Shown one piece after another: positions 28,894-36,917 of a DNA stretch of 37,538 bases. The notes under the pieces are model-generated. The model ran no database searches and was not told the DNA's origin. It was given only the letters and a program-made list of their open reading frames with translations. Where the stretch lies: positions 1 to 37,538 of the forward strand of contig LBRD01000007.1 in NCBI GenBank assembly GCA_000991245.1. Direction: 5' to 3'. Positions within the stretch are counted from its first letter, which is position 1. The number at the start of each line of letters is the position of its first letter. The position numbers and the translations under genes are program-made. Origin of the DNA: Parcubacteria group bacterium GW2011_GWC1_36_108 (GTDB lineage Bacteria; Patescibacteriota; Minisyncoccia; Moranbacterales; GWC2-37-73).

Positions 28894-29925
28894 ATGGAAA
28901 AACTCAATTCGCAAATTGTTATATACAAAGCTAAAGATGGGCAGACTAAACTTGATGTTCGTTTTGATGGTGAAACCGTTTGGCTTTCGCAAAGGCAAAT
29001 GGCTGAGCTTTTTGATTGTAGTATCGACAATGTTAGTTTGCATCTAAAAAATATCTTCAAAGAGGCTGAATTAAGCGAAAAATCAGTTGTCGAGGAATTC
29101 TCGTTAACTGCGACGGATGGAAAAAATTATAGCGTGAAGCATTATAATCTGGATGCAATAATTTCGGTTGCCTATAGGGTGAATTCCATGCGTGGAACGC
29201 AATTTCGAATTTGGGCAACTCAGAAATTGCGGGAATATATTGTTAAAGGTTTTGTTTTGGATGATGAACGATTGAAAAATCCCGATTTGCCGTTTGATTA
29301 TTTTGAGGAACTTGAAAGTACAATTGCGGATATTCGCACTAGTGAAAAAAGATTTTATCGTAAAATTACTGATATTTATGCAACAAGTGTGGATTATGAT
29401 CCAACAAATGACCAAAGCATTGTTTTTTTCAAAACAGTGCAAAACAAAGTTCACTATGCAGTTACAGGCAGCACGGCAGCAGAAATTGTAGCCAGCAGGA
29501 TAGATGTGAGTAAGAAGAATTTAGGACTTACTAATTTCAGAGGAATAAAGCCAAAAAAAGAAGAAGTTGTTATTGCAAAAAATTATTATAATAAAGAGGA
29601 ATTGACTCAGTTGAATGCGCTTGTTGAACAATATTTGATATTTGCCACAGAACAGGCTCGTCGCAGAATTCCTATGAAAATGAGTGATTGGAATGAAAAA
29701 CTTCATGGTTTTTTGACAATTAATGATAGAAATATTCTGCAAGACGCGGGTAAAATTTCTCATGAATTAATGGTGGAGATTGCAGAAAAGAAATTTGATG
29801 AATACAAGAGTATTGAAGCAAGGCAAGATGTGGATTTTGATGAGATTGCACTCAGTGCAATTGAAAGTGTAAAAAATAGTGGTAGAGTAAAAATAATAAA
29901 CATTAAAAAAGTAAAATTAAAATAA
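28894..29925 (+). CDS. RhuM-family protein
   Basis: 343 residues, close to the family length. Diagnostic segments are VWLSQRQMAELFDCSIDNVS at about 29-48 (helix-turn-helix-like), HLKNIFKEAELSEKSVVEEF, and KHYNLDAIISVAYRVNSMRG followed by TQFRIWATQKLREYIVKGF. The central DIYATSVDYDPTNDQS and the later fragment with NKVHYAVTG are also typical. RhuM proteins are common in mobile and defence islands and their biochemical role is unknown; the name comes from a Salmonella pathogenicity island. It starts 33 bp after the AAA+ gene and its stop is 4 bp before trxB. Confidence 0.9.
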   Translation: MEKLNSQIVIYKAKDGQTKLDVRFDGETVWLSQRQMAELFDCSIDNVSLHLKNIFKEAELSEKSVVEEFSLTATDGKNYSVKHYNLDAIISVAYRVNSMRGTQFRIWATQKLREYIVKGFVLDDERLKNPDLPFDYFEELESTIADIRTSEKRFYRKITDIYATSVDYDPTNDQSIVFFKTVQNKVHYAVTGSTAAEIVASRIDVSKKNLGLTNFRGIKPKKEEVVIAKNYYNKEELTQLNALVEQYLIFATEQARRRIPMKMSDWNEKLHGFLTINDRNILQDAGKISHELMVEIAEKKFDEYKSIEARQDVDFDEIALSAIESVKNSGRVKIINIKKVKLK

Positions 29926-29929
29926 AATT

Positions 29930-30856
29930 ATGTATGACTTGCTAATTATAGGTGCGGGTCCTGCGGGATTGGGAGCATCAATCTATGCTTCACGTTATAA
30001 GCTTAATCACATTGTGATTGGTGGAGAAATTGGCGGGCAAGTGGTGGAGGCTTGGGAAATTGAAAATTATGCAGGAATAGAATCAATCTCAGGCAAAGAT
30101 TTGATGGAAAAATTTGTGAAACAAACAAAGGATTTGGGAGGTGTGATTGTGCAAGGTTCTGTAAATAGTATTGCTAGGTTGCAAGATGGATTTGAAATCG
30201 TTGTTGGCGACGGTAAAAAATATGAAGCAAAGACGGTCATTCTTGCTCTTGGTATGAAGGCCAGAAAAATGAACATTCCCGGAGAGGATAAATTTCTTGG
30301 CAAAGGTATTTCATATTGTGCAACGTGCGACGCGATGTTTTTTCGAGGCAAAGATGTGGTTGTGCTTGGTGGTGGCGATAGCGCAGCAACCGCAGCGATT
30401 CATTTGGCAGAATTTGCCAATAGTGTGCAACTTTTGTATAAAGAGGGCACAAAATGTTTTGAACCAGCTTGGGATCAAAAAATGGCTGAAACAAAAAAAA
30501 TCGCTTGTGGTTCATTTGAAAAAATAGATGAAATTATGGGCAATGAAAAAGTTGAAGGCATTGTGTATGAAACAAAAGATGGTCAAAAGAAAGAGCTTGC
30601 GATTCAAGGCGTATTCATTGAGATAGGCTCTGTCCCAGGAGTGGTTGTTGCACAAAACCTTGGGGTACGAACTGACGAGCAGGGCTATATTTTTGTTAAT
30701 CAAGATCAAAGCACGAATGTTGAAAATGTGTTTGCAGCAGGTGATGCTACAACCGGTTCTAACAAATTTCGTCAGATCATCACAGCTGTGGCTGAAGGAG
30801 CAGTGGCTGCAGGAAGCGTTTATAAAAAATTAAAATTAAATACTAGTAAGAAATAA
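29930..30856 (+). CDS. trxB: Thioredoxin reductase
   Basis: 308 residues. FAD site GAGPAGLGASIYASRY at 8-23, redox pair CATC at 130-133, nucleotide-binding GGGDSAATAA, and the C-terminal FAD motif VFAAGDATTG. It passes electrons from a reduced nicotinamide cofactor to thioredoxin. The usual NADPH-type HRRxxFRA segment is replaced by LLYKEGTKCFEPAW, so NADPH preference is uncertain. It is separated from trxA by the three-gene insert and starts only 4 bp after rhuM, so it is probably co-transcribed with that insert. Confidence 0.95.
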   Translation: MYDLLIIGAGPAGLGASIYASRYKLNHIVIGGEIGGQVVEAWEIENYAGIESISGKDLMEKFVKQTKDLGGVIVQGSVNSIARLQDGFEIVVGDGKKYEAKTVILALGMKARKMNIPGEDKFLGKGISYCATCDAMFFRGKDVVVLGGGDSAATAAIHLAEFANSVQLLYKEGTKCFEPAWDQKMAETKKIACGSFEKIDEIMGNEKVEGIVYETKDGQKKELAIQGVFIEIGSVPGVVVAQNLGVRTDEQGYIFVNQDQSTNVENVFAAGDATTGSNKFRQIITAVAEGAVAAGSVYKKLKLNTSKK

Positions 30857-30900
30857 AGAATTGATGCAGTTTTGAGTTTTGTGAGATTAAGAATATTTTT

Positions 30901-31010
30901 TAAATTTCCAATTTCCAATTTCCAATTTCCAAATAATTTCCAATTTTTCAGTTTACCAATAATTGAAAATTCAAGTATTGAAAATTAAATGTGAATTGTA
31001 AATTGATCAT
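30901..31010 (+). repeat. Short-word spacer (TTTCCAA type) before the malic enzyme gene
   Basis: AATTTCCAATTTCCAATTTC at 7 bp period followed by AATTGAAAATTCAAGTATTG-type words of partly complementary sequence. Confidence 0.65.
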
Positions 31011-31024
31011 TGGTCATTGTTGCT

Positions 31025-32152
31025 ATGGATGCGATTGAATTGTCGAAAAAAATTGGTGGGAAGATTGAAATAAGATCAAAGAAGAAATTGACGAAAGAAA
31101 ATTTGTCGGTTTTGTATACCCCTGGGGTTGCAGATGTTTGCAGGGCGATTGCGAAAAACAAAAAACTTTCTTTTGAATATACAATCCGTAAAAACACGGT
31201 GGCTGTTGTTTCTGATGGAAGCGCAGTTTTGGGTCTTGGCAATATTGGTCCCGAAGCAGGATTGCCTGTGATGGAGGGAAAAGCACTTTTGTTTAAGGAA
31301 CTTGGCGGTGTGGATGCGATTCCTATTGTTTTGGCAACGCAAGATACTGAAGATATTATCAAAATTGTAAAAGCATTGGCGCCAACTTTTGGAGGAATTA
31401 ATCTGGAAGATATTTCTGCTCCTCGTTGTTTTGAAATCGAAAGACGGTTGAAGGATGAATTGGACATTCCTGTTATGCATGACGATCAACACGGAACAGC
31501 TATTGTTGTTTTGGCGGGGTTGATTAACGCACTTAAGGTTGTCAAAAAAGACATCAAAAAAATTAGAATTGTTATTTCTGGTGCAGGTGCTGCGGGAACT
31601 GCAATTATGAATCTTCTGATGAATTATGGTGCCAAAGATATCATTATGGTTGATAGCACTGGTATTATTTATAAAGAGCGTCAAAGCGGAATGAATGATT
31701 CCAAAATGGAGATTGCAAAAATAACCAATCCTAAGAATTTGCAGGGAACGTTGCAAGATGCCTTGTTGGAAGCGGATGTTTTTATTGGTGTGAGCGCTCC
31801 AAGCTTGATTAATCATCTTGATATTCGCAGGATGAATAAAGATGCGATTGTTTTTGCGATGAGTAATCCTATTCCTGAAATTATGCCAGATGAAGCTAAA
31901 AAGGGTGGAGCGGCAATTGTGGCAACAGGAAGATCTGATTATCCAAATCAAATTAATAATGTTTTGGTATTCCCTGGTATTTTTCGTGGAGCGCTTGATA
32001 CGCAAACAAAAAAAATTACAGAAATTCATAAACTGAAAGCAGCCAAGGCTCTTGCTTCTTTGATAAAAAAACCTACTCGTGATAAAATAATAATAGCCGC
32101 GCTTGATAAACGCGCAGCAAAAGTTGTTGCTAATGTTTTCAAAAAAGCATAA
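31025..32152 (+). CDS. Malic enzyme (oxaloacetate-decarboxylating)
   Basis: 376 residues from the ATG at 31025 (a TTG at 31010 would add five residues). Landmarks are LYTPGVADVCRAI with catalytic Tyr, VSDGSAVLGLGNIGPEAGLP, MEGKALLFKELGGVDAIPI, the metal site MHDDQHGTAIVVLAGLINAL and the Rossmann motif GAGAAGTAIMNLLMNYGAKD. It converts malate to pyruvate and CO2 with NAD(P) reduction. It has the short bacterial form without a phosphotransacetylase domain. It is a plausible pyruvate and NAD(P)H source in a small metabolism. Confidence 0.95.
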   Translation: MDAIELSKKIGGKIEIRSKKKLTKENLSVLYTPGVADVCRAIAKNKKLSFEYTIRKNTVAVVSDGSAVLGLGNIGPEAGLPVMEGKALLFKELGGVDAIPIVLATQDTEDIIKIVKALAPTFGGINLEDISAPRCFEIERRLKDELDIPVMHDDQHGTAIVVLAGLINALKVVKKDIKKIRIVISGAGAAGTAIMNLLMNYGAKDIIMVDSTGIIYKERQSGMNDSKMEIAKITNPKNLQGTLQDALLEADVFIGVSAPSLINHLDIRRMNKDAIVFAMSNPIPEIMPDEAKKGGAAIVATGRSDYPNQINNVLVFPGIFRGALDTQTKKITEIHKLKAAKALASLIKKPTRDKIIIAALDKRAAKVVANVFKKA

Positions 32153-32221
32153 ATCATAAAACATAGAACATGGAACAAAACTGGAGCATTGAAATGCTTC
32201 ATGATCCATGCTTCATGATCC
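32153..32221 (+). repeat. Short-word spacer (CATGAATC/CATGATCC type)
   Basis: ATAAAACATAGAACATGGAA words, then CTTCATGATCCATG twice in tandem, just before yjbQ. Confidence 0.6.
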
Positions 32222-32677
32222 ATGACTATGAATAATATAAAAATACACAAACAAAAAATTGACCTGGAGAGTAAAAATCAAATCGAATTTTTTGACATCA
32301 CTGAGAAAGTGCAAGAAATTGTTGAGGCTTCGGGAGTTAGAGATGGAAACGTTGTTGTTTTTGCTCCGCACACCACAATGGGTGTGATTATAAATCATAA
32401 TGAGCCGATGCTTATTCAGGATTTTATGCGCGTTTTGTATAAACTTGCGCCAATGGATGATCGTTATTCTCATGACTTGTTTGAACTTCGCAGGAGTTCA
32501 AAATCAGATGGTAGAAGCAATGGGCACTCGCACTGCAAATCATTTTTAATTGGAGTCAGTCAAACTGTTCCAATTGAAAAAGGAAAATTGTTAATAACCG
32601 AAAAGCAAAGTATTTTCGCAGTGGAGTTTGATGGTGCTCGCAAACGCGACGTTACCATTCAAGTAATGGGAATTTAA
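32222..32677 (+). CDS. YjbQ/UPF0047 family protein
   Basis: 151 residues, slightly over the usual 130-140. Family pattern: VVVFAPHTTMGVIINHNEPM, then DFMRVLYKLAP, SHCKSFLIGVSQTVPIEKGK and the ending FAVEFDGARKRDVTIQVMG. A weak thiamine-phosphate synthase activity has been reported for E. coli YjbQ; the true role is uncertain. The His-rich insert (SDGRSNGHSHCKS) carries the conserved His. An alternative start lies at 32228. Confidence 0.92.
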   Translation: MTMNNIKIHKQKIDLESKNQIEFFDITEKVQEIVEASGVRDGNVVVFAPHTTMGVIINHNEPMLIQDFMRVLYKLAPMDDRYSHDLFELRRSSKSDGRSNGHSHCKSFLIGVSQTVPIEKGKLLITEKQSIFAVEFDGARKRDVTIQVMGI

Positions 32678-32776
32678 ACATACAACATAAAACATGTAAC
32701 ATGTAACAAAAATGCAAAATGCGTAATGATTCGTATTTGCATGAATGTTATATGCTGTATGTTATATGCTACATGA
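32678..32776 (+). repeat. Short-word inverted spacer (ACATGTAAC / GTTATATGC)
   Basis: ACATACAACATAAAACATGT on the left and TTATATGCTGTATGTTATAT on the right, approximate complements, running right up to the next ATG. Confidence 0.7.
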
Positions 32777-32777
32777 T

Positions 32778-33398
32778 ATGGGGAGACTTGTTGATGATTT
32801 GGTTCGAAATGGTTATTTGCGCACCAATAATATTGTTGATGCTTTTTCTGAAATTCCTAGGACCGAATTTGTTCCGAAAGATTTGGAAAATCAAGCTGAG
32901 GCAAATATACCTTTGCCAATAGGATATGGTCAAACAATTTCTCAGCCGCTTACTGTAGCATTGATGCTGGAGCTGCTTGATCCTCAGAGTGGTCAAAACA
33001 TTCTTGATATCGGCGCTGGCAGTGGTTGGACAACAGCACTTCTGGCTCACATTGTTGGCGGCGCTGGCAATGTCACAGCACTGGAGGTTATTCCTGAACT
33101 TTGCAAAAGTGGAGAAAAAAATGTTAGCAAATTTAGTTTTATAAAAAAAGGAATAGTGCAATTTCACTGTCAATCTGCTGAAAATGGATTTGAAAAAAAA
33201 GCACCTTATGATAGAATTTTGGTTTCAGCTTCAGCTGAAGAAATTCCCAAAGCTTTCAAAGAACAATTAAAGATTGGAGGTAAGATGGTTATTCCGGTTA
33301 GAAATGAAATTTGGTTTGTGGAGAAAAAGGGACAAGATGAATTTAATATTGAAAAATTTGCGGGGTTTTCTTTTGTGCCTTTTATTGAGAAAAACTAG
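32778..33398 (+). CDS. pcm: Protein-L-isoaspartate O-methyltransferase-like
   Basis: 206 residues from the ATG at 32778; an earlier ATG would translate the spacer repeat. N-terminal substrate segment RTEFVPKDLENQAEANIPLP and GYGQTISQPLTVALMLELL, then SAM motif I ILDIGAGSGWTTALLAHIVG. Motifs YDRILVSASAEEIPKAFKEQ and LKIGGKMVIPV complete the PCMT fold. It repairs isomerised aspartates in ageing proteins by methylating them. The final 25 residues are diverged. Confidence 0.93.
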   Translation: MGRLVDDLVRNGYLRTNNIVDAFSEIPRTEFVPKDLENQAEANIPLPIGYGQTISQPLTVALMLELLDPQSGQNILDIGAGSGWTTALLAHIVGGAGNVTALEVIPELCKSGEKNVSKFSFIKKGIVQFHCQSAENGFEKKAPYDRILVSASAEEIPKAFKEQLKIGGKMVIPVRNEIWFVEKKGQDEFNIEKFAGFSFVPFIEKN

Positions 33399-33453
33399 CC
33401 CGTGAAAGTAATAATCTTTCTGGGTGTATTTTAGTGTGTGATTAATTTAGGAT

Positions 33454-33652
33454 TTACGCTTTTTCTCAACTATTTCTTATTTGGCACGCTTTTGGATAAA
33501 TATTTACCCCGTCAAATCCAGCAAAGCTGGTGTTCACTGCTGTGAACAATTTGACGGGGCGAGTATCCAAAAGCTCAAAGAGTCGCTGTCGCCAACCTGC
33601 CTACCGGCAGGCAGGCAATTGGCCAAAAAAGAAATGTTTCGAAATGCGTAAC
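33454..33652. repeat. Nested multi-hairpin repeat, copy 2
   Basis: Concentric stems TTACGC / GCGTAA, ATTTCTTATTTGGC / GCCAAAAAAGAAAT (33472-33485 with 33622-33635), GCTTTTGGAT / ATCCAAAAGC and GTCAAAT / ATTTGAC. The core two hairpins CCAGC..GCTGG and GTTCAC..GTGAAC are as in copy 1. The right side has an extra CCTGCC TACC GGCAGG hairpin. The outer stem differs from that of copy 1, yet is equally paired. Confidence 0.85.
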
Positions 33653-33678
33653 TGCTTTAATTGTTAAAATATTCCATT

Positions 33679-34701
33679 ATGTTGACTATTCGAAGAAAAA
33701 TTAGTGTTATAATTTTCGGTTTGATGCTTGTTGTTGGCGGATTTTTTTATGTGTATGATCAAGTTTATTTGGCTTCCGGCGTTAATGTTGAGAAAAAGAC
33801 GATTGTTATTGAAAAAGGAGACAATGCTTTGGTGGTTGGGGAAAAATTAAGCAATGATGGAATTATTACTGGAAAGTATTTTTTAGCTTATTATCTTTGG
33901 AAAAAAAATCAGCTTCATAATTTGGTGGCCGGAGTGTATACATTTTCAGCTGGTATGAAAATTCCAGAGGTTGCACGTATGATTACGGGCGGAGAAATAA
34001 CTTCAACAGCTGTTCCTGTGACATTTCCCGAAGGTTGGACAATCAGCCAGATGGCTGAGAGATTGGACGCAAACGGTTTTTCAAAAAATGATTTTCTTTC
34101 AATTGCAAATAATCCCAGCTCGGAGCTGAAGGAGAAGTATAAGTTTTTAAATGAAATCCCAAAAGAAAAGTCACTCGAAGGATATCTTTTTCCAGATACA
34201 TATTATTTCGCCAAAGATGCTAGCGCGCAGGATATTATTGAAAAAATGCTCAAGAATTTTGATGCAAAAATAACTGAAAAAATGCGAGCTGATGTTGCAC
34301 TGCAAAAAAAATCTCTTTATGATGTTGTGACAATGGCAAGCATTGTTGAGGGAGAGGTTAAGAGTGATGATGATAGAAAAATTGTGGCAGGATTGTTTTG
34401 GAATAGATTTGAAAATGGAATGCCGCTGCAGAGTGACGCTACTTTGGAATATATTCTTGGTGATAACAAATTCCAACATTCAATTGCGGAAACGAAAATA
34501 AATTCTCCGTATAACACTTATCAAAACAGGGGGCTTCCCCCTGGACCAGTTTCTAATCCTGGACTGGCTTCAATTCTGGCAACGCTTAATCCTGAAAAAA
34601 CAGATTATGTGTATTTTTTGACTGATCCAAAAACAGGAAATACTGCTTTTGCAAAAACTTTTGAGCAGCACATTGCCAACAAGGCAAAGTATGGACTGTA
34701 A
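33679..34701 (+). CDS. mltG: Endolytic murein transglycosylase MltG
   Basis: 340 residues from the ATG at 33679. Membrane anchor at about 7-27 (KISVIIFGLMLVVGGFFYVY), a LysM-like region, then the YceG catalytic domain. MASIVEGEVKSDDDRKIVAG contains the catalytic Glu224; other landmarks are NRFENGMPLQSDATLEYIL, YNTYQNRGLPPGPVSNPG and GNTAFAKTFEQHIANKAKYG. It cleaves nascent glycan strands and sets their length. TGT-TAAAAT lies 8 nt before the ATG, so a leaderless transcript is again possible. Confidence 0.95.
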   Translation: MLTIRRKISVIIFGLMLVVGGFFYVYDQVYLASGVNVEKKTIVIEKGDNALVVGEKLSNDGIITGKYFLAYYLWKKNQLHNLVAGVYTFSAGMKIPEVARMITGGEITSTAVPVTFPEGWTISQMAERLDANGFSKNDFLSIANNPSSELKEKYKFLNEIPKEKSLEGYLFPDTYYFAKDASAQDIIEKMLKNFDAKITEKMRADVALQKKSLYDVVTMASIVEGEVKSDDDRKIVAGLFWNRFENGMPLQSDATLEYILGDNKFQHSIAETKINSPYNTYQNRGLPPGPVSNPGLASILATLNPEKTDYVYFLTDPKTGNTAFAKTFEQHIANKAKYGL

Positions 34702-34704
34702 AAT

Positions 34705-34745
34705 AGGTTTTAGGTTTTAGGTGTTAGGTTCTAGGTTTTAGGGAT
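34705..34745 (+). repeat. TTTTAGG words after mltG
   Basis: AGGTTTTAGGTTTTAGGTGT at 7 bp period; the complement of the word before frr. Confidence 0.65.
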
Positions 34746-34773
34746 TAGTTTAATAAAAAAGTGATTACTTTTA

Positions 34774-34797
34774 AAAACGGCTGTGTGTAGCCGTTTT
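34774..34797 (+). terminator. Terminator after mltG
   Basis: AAAACGGCT / AGCCGTTTT with a 6 nt loop; the T run is short. Confidence 0.7.
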
Positions 34798-34847
34798 GTG
34801 CTTTTTGAATTTAATTATATTTTACTTTATGAACATTATAAACTTTA

Positions 34848-34899
34848 TTTACCCAGTGAAATCCGGCTTCGCCGGTGCGAAGCAATTTCACGGGGTAAA
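34848..34899. repeat. Structured repeat, compact copy
   Basis: TTTACCCAGTGAAAT / ATTTCACGGGGTAAA outer stem (one mismatch) enclosing CCGGC TTC GCCGG and TGC GAA GCA. It has the same two-hairpin layout as the copies at 12361 and 33454, but every stem has different, still complementary, bases. Confidence 0.82.
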
Positions 34900-34919
34900 C
34901 CTTATGAACTTGTTTATTT

Positions 34920-34948
34920 TTGACATTTTGGCTTAGCTAAGCTATGAT
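34920..34948 (+). promoter_or_regulatory. mreB operon promoter with palindromic spacer
   Basis: TTGACA (34920-34925), 17 bp spacer, TATGAT (34943-34948). The spacer holds the perfect 12 bp palindrome GCTTAGCTAAGC at 34931-34942, ending right at the -10 box; a candidate repressor site. Confidence 0.8.
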
Positions 34949-34993
34949 ATCAGAAGGTAAAAACGTTAACTTGAAGTGATATTTCATACAATT

Positions 34994-36079
34994 ATGAGGG
35001 AGAAAATAAAAGGTTTTTGGCAAAAATTTTTCGGAAATTTTTTTGGTAATATCTCTAGAGATATTGGTATTGATTTGGGAACTGCCAATACATTGGTGTA
35101 TGTTAAGGGGAAAGGAATCGTAATTAACGAGCCATCAGTAGTTGCAATTAATAAACGCACCGGACAGGTTTTGGCGATTGGGCGAGATGCCAAAAGAATG
35201 GTTGGAAAAACTCCGGGGCATATTGTGGCAACTCGTCCTTTGGTGGATGGGGTGGTAAGCGATTTTGAGGTGACCACACAAATGCTAAAATATTTTATTG
35301 AAAAGGTTAATAAAGATTCTTTTGCATTTTCACCAAAGCCTCGAGTTTTAATTGGAATTCCATCGCGCATAACAGAAGTTGAAAAAAAGGCAGTTATAGA
35401 CGCTGCGATGAGTGCTGGAGCTCGCGAAGCATTTCTTATTGAGGAACCAATGGCTGCTGCAATCGGAGCGAGATTGCCGGTTACAGACGCTAAAGGGAAT
35501 ATGGTTGTTGATATTGGTGGAGGAACTTCTGAAATCGCTGTTATTTCTTTGGGTGGCATTGTTAGTGCACGTTCTTTGCGAGTGGCTGGGGATGAGATGA
35601 ATGAAGATATTATTCGTTATTGTAGAGATGAATTCAATTTGCTTATTGGGGAAAAAAGCGCAGAAGATGTTAAAATTGCAATTGGAAGTGCATATCCGCT
35701 CAAGGAACAAATGAAAGTTACAGTTCGAGGTCGCGATCTTGTGAGTGGTTTGCCAAAGGAGGTTATTGTGAATGATGAGCAGATCAGAGAAGCAATTTCA
35801 CGTTCGATTCGCATTATTGTGAATAATGTTAAAACAGTTATTGAAGAAACGCCGCCAGAGCTTTTGTCTGACATTATGCAAAGAGGAATCATCCTTGCGG
35901 GTGGAGGAGGGTTGATTAGGGGTCTTGATAAGTTGGTTGCTAATCAAACAGAAATGCCGGTTCGAATGATGGAAGATCCTTTAACAGCGGTTGTTAGAGG
36001 GGTTGGGATTGTGCTTGAAGATTTGGAAAGTCTTAGTGATGTACTTGTTGAAGATCAACGTGAGAAGTCTTTTAAATAG
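34994..36079 (+). CDS. mreB: Rod shape-determining actin homologue MreB
   Basis: 361 residues from the ATG at 34994. Actin-fold nucleotide motifs: phosphate 1 IGIDLGTANTLVYVKGKGIV, phosphate 2 MVVDIGGGTSEIAVISLGG, and adenosine motif IILAGGGGLIRGLDKLV. The basic, aromatic N-terminus (REKIKGFWQKFFGNFFGN) is amphipathic and likely a membrane-binding helix. MreB filaments guide lateral wall synthesis, so the cell is probably rod-shaped. It is first of mreBCD with its own promoter. Confidence 0.97.
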   Translation: MREKIKGFWQKFFGNFFGNISRDIGIDLGTANTLVYVKGKGIVINEPSVVAINKRTGQVLAIGRDAKRMVGKTPGHIVATRPLVDGVVSDFEVTTQMLKYFIEKVNKDSFAFSPKPRVLIGIPSRITEVEKKAVIDAAMSAGAREAFLIEEPMAAAIGARLPVTDAKGNMVVDIGGGTSEIAVISLGGIVSARSLRVAGDEMNEDIIRYCRDEFNLLIGEKSAEDVKIAIGSAYPLKEQMKVTVRGRDLVSGLPKEVIVNDEQIREAISRSIRIIVNNVKTVIEETPPELLSDIMQRGIILAGGGGLIRGLDKLVANQTEMPVRMMEDPLTAVVRGVGIVLEDLESLSDVLVEDQREKSFK

Positions 36080-36094
36080 TGAGAAAATCAATAA

Positions 36095-36904
36095 ATGCAA
36101 AGATTGGCAAAAACTAAATTGTTTAAAGTTTTTTTTCTTGCGATATTGTTATTGTTGCTTGTTTTTTTAAATCCCTATGGTTTTTTTAATCCTTTTCGCA
36201 GCATAGTTGGCGCTGTTTTCTTGCCCTTTCAAAAGGTTTTTTATTCCGTGTCTGTTGGCATAGAAAATGGCAGTGATTTCTTGGGTTCAATCGGGCAGCT
36301 TAAAAGTGAAAATGAAAAATTGTTTCAGGAAAATCAGGAGCTACTGGCAAAAAACGCGATGCTTAATGATATGCAAAATGAGAACACAAATTTGCGTGAT
36401 CAGTTAAAATTGCTTCCTAGAAACAATTATGAATTAGTAGCGGCGACAGTTGTTAGTCAGGATCCTCACAGTATGGGAAATTGGCTGGAAATCGACAGGG
36501 GTAGTGATGATGGTATCGTTAATGGGATGCCCGTAATTGTTTCAAAAAGTATTTTGATTGGAAGAATTCAAGATGTTAGCGCAAAAAGATCAAAGATTAT
36601 GCTTTTAACAAATTCAAAAAGCACAATTAATGTGATGACTTCGCAAAACAGTACAAAGGGTGTTGCTAAAGGCGAATATGGGTTAGCCATTATTTTTGAT
36701 ATGATTTTGCAAACCGATACTGTTGCGGTTGGGGATGATGTTGTTACTTCTGGAATCGGAGGAGAAATGCCAAGAGGATTATATATTGGATCAGTACAAG
36801 AAGTTCATATTTCGTCAGACGGCTTGTTTCAACAGGCCGTGGTTGCGGCTCCACTTTCAGTTTCAAAACTACAAACCGTTTTTGTTATCAAAGCTGTGAA
36901 ATAA
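36095..36904 (+). CDS. mreC: Rod shape-determining protein MreC
   Basis: 269 residues. Membrane helix at about 10-25 (FKVFFLAILLLLLVFL), coiled coil about 66-100 (LKSENEKLFQENQELLAKNA), then the extracytoplasmic beta domain with SMGNWLEIDRGSDDGIVNGM and VTSGIGGEMPRGLYIGSVQE, the MreC signature. It links MreB and MreD to the wall synthases. It starts 15 bp after mreB. Confidence 0.95.
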   Translation: MQRLAKTKLFKVFFLAILLLLLVFLNPYGFFNPFRSIVGAVFLPFQKVFYSVSVGIENGSDFLGSIGQLKSENEKLFQENQELLAKNAMLNDMQNENTNLRDQLKLLPRNNYELVAATVVSQDPHSMGNWLEIDRGSDDGIVNGMPVIVSKSILIGRIQDVSAKRSKIMLLTNSKSTINVMTSQNSTKGVAKGEYGLAIIFDMILQTDTVAVGDDVVTSGIGGEMPRGLYIGSVQEVHISSDGLFQQAVVAAPLSVSKLQTVFVIKAVK

Positions 36905-36917
36905 TTTCAAATAGCAA

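Noticed and set aside
26054-30856. Complete DGR within the window
   Set aside because: No frame encodes a reverse transcriptase or an accessory Avd-like protein, and no A-rich partner of the tract at 26879-27000 was seen.
31076-32209. 377-codon reverse-strand frame
   Set aside because: It is antisense to the malic enzyme gene, rich in Asn/Ile/Phe/Cys, as expected for a shadow frame; the forward gene has all family motifs.
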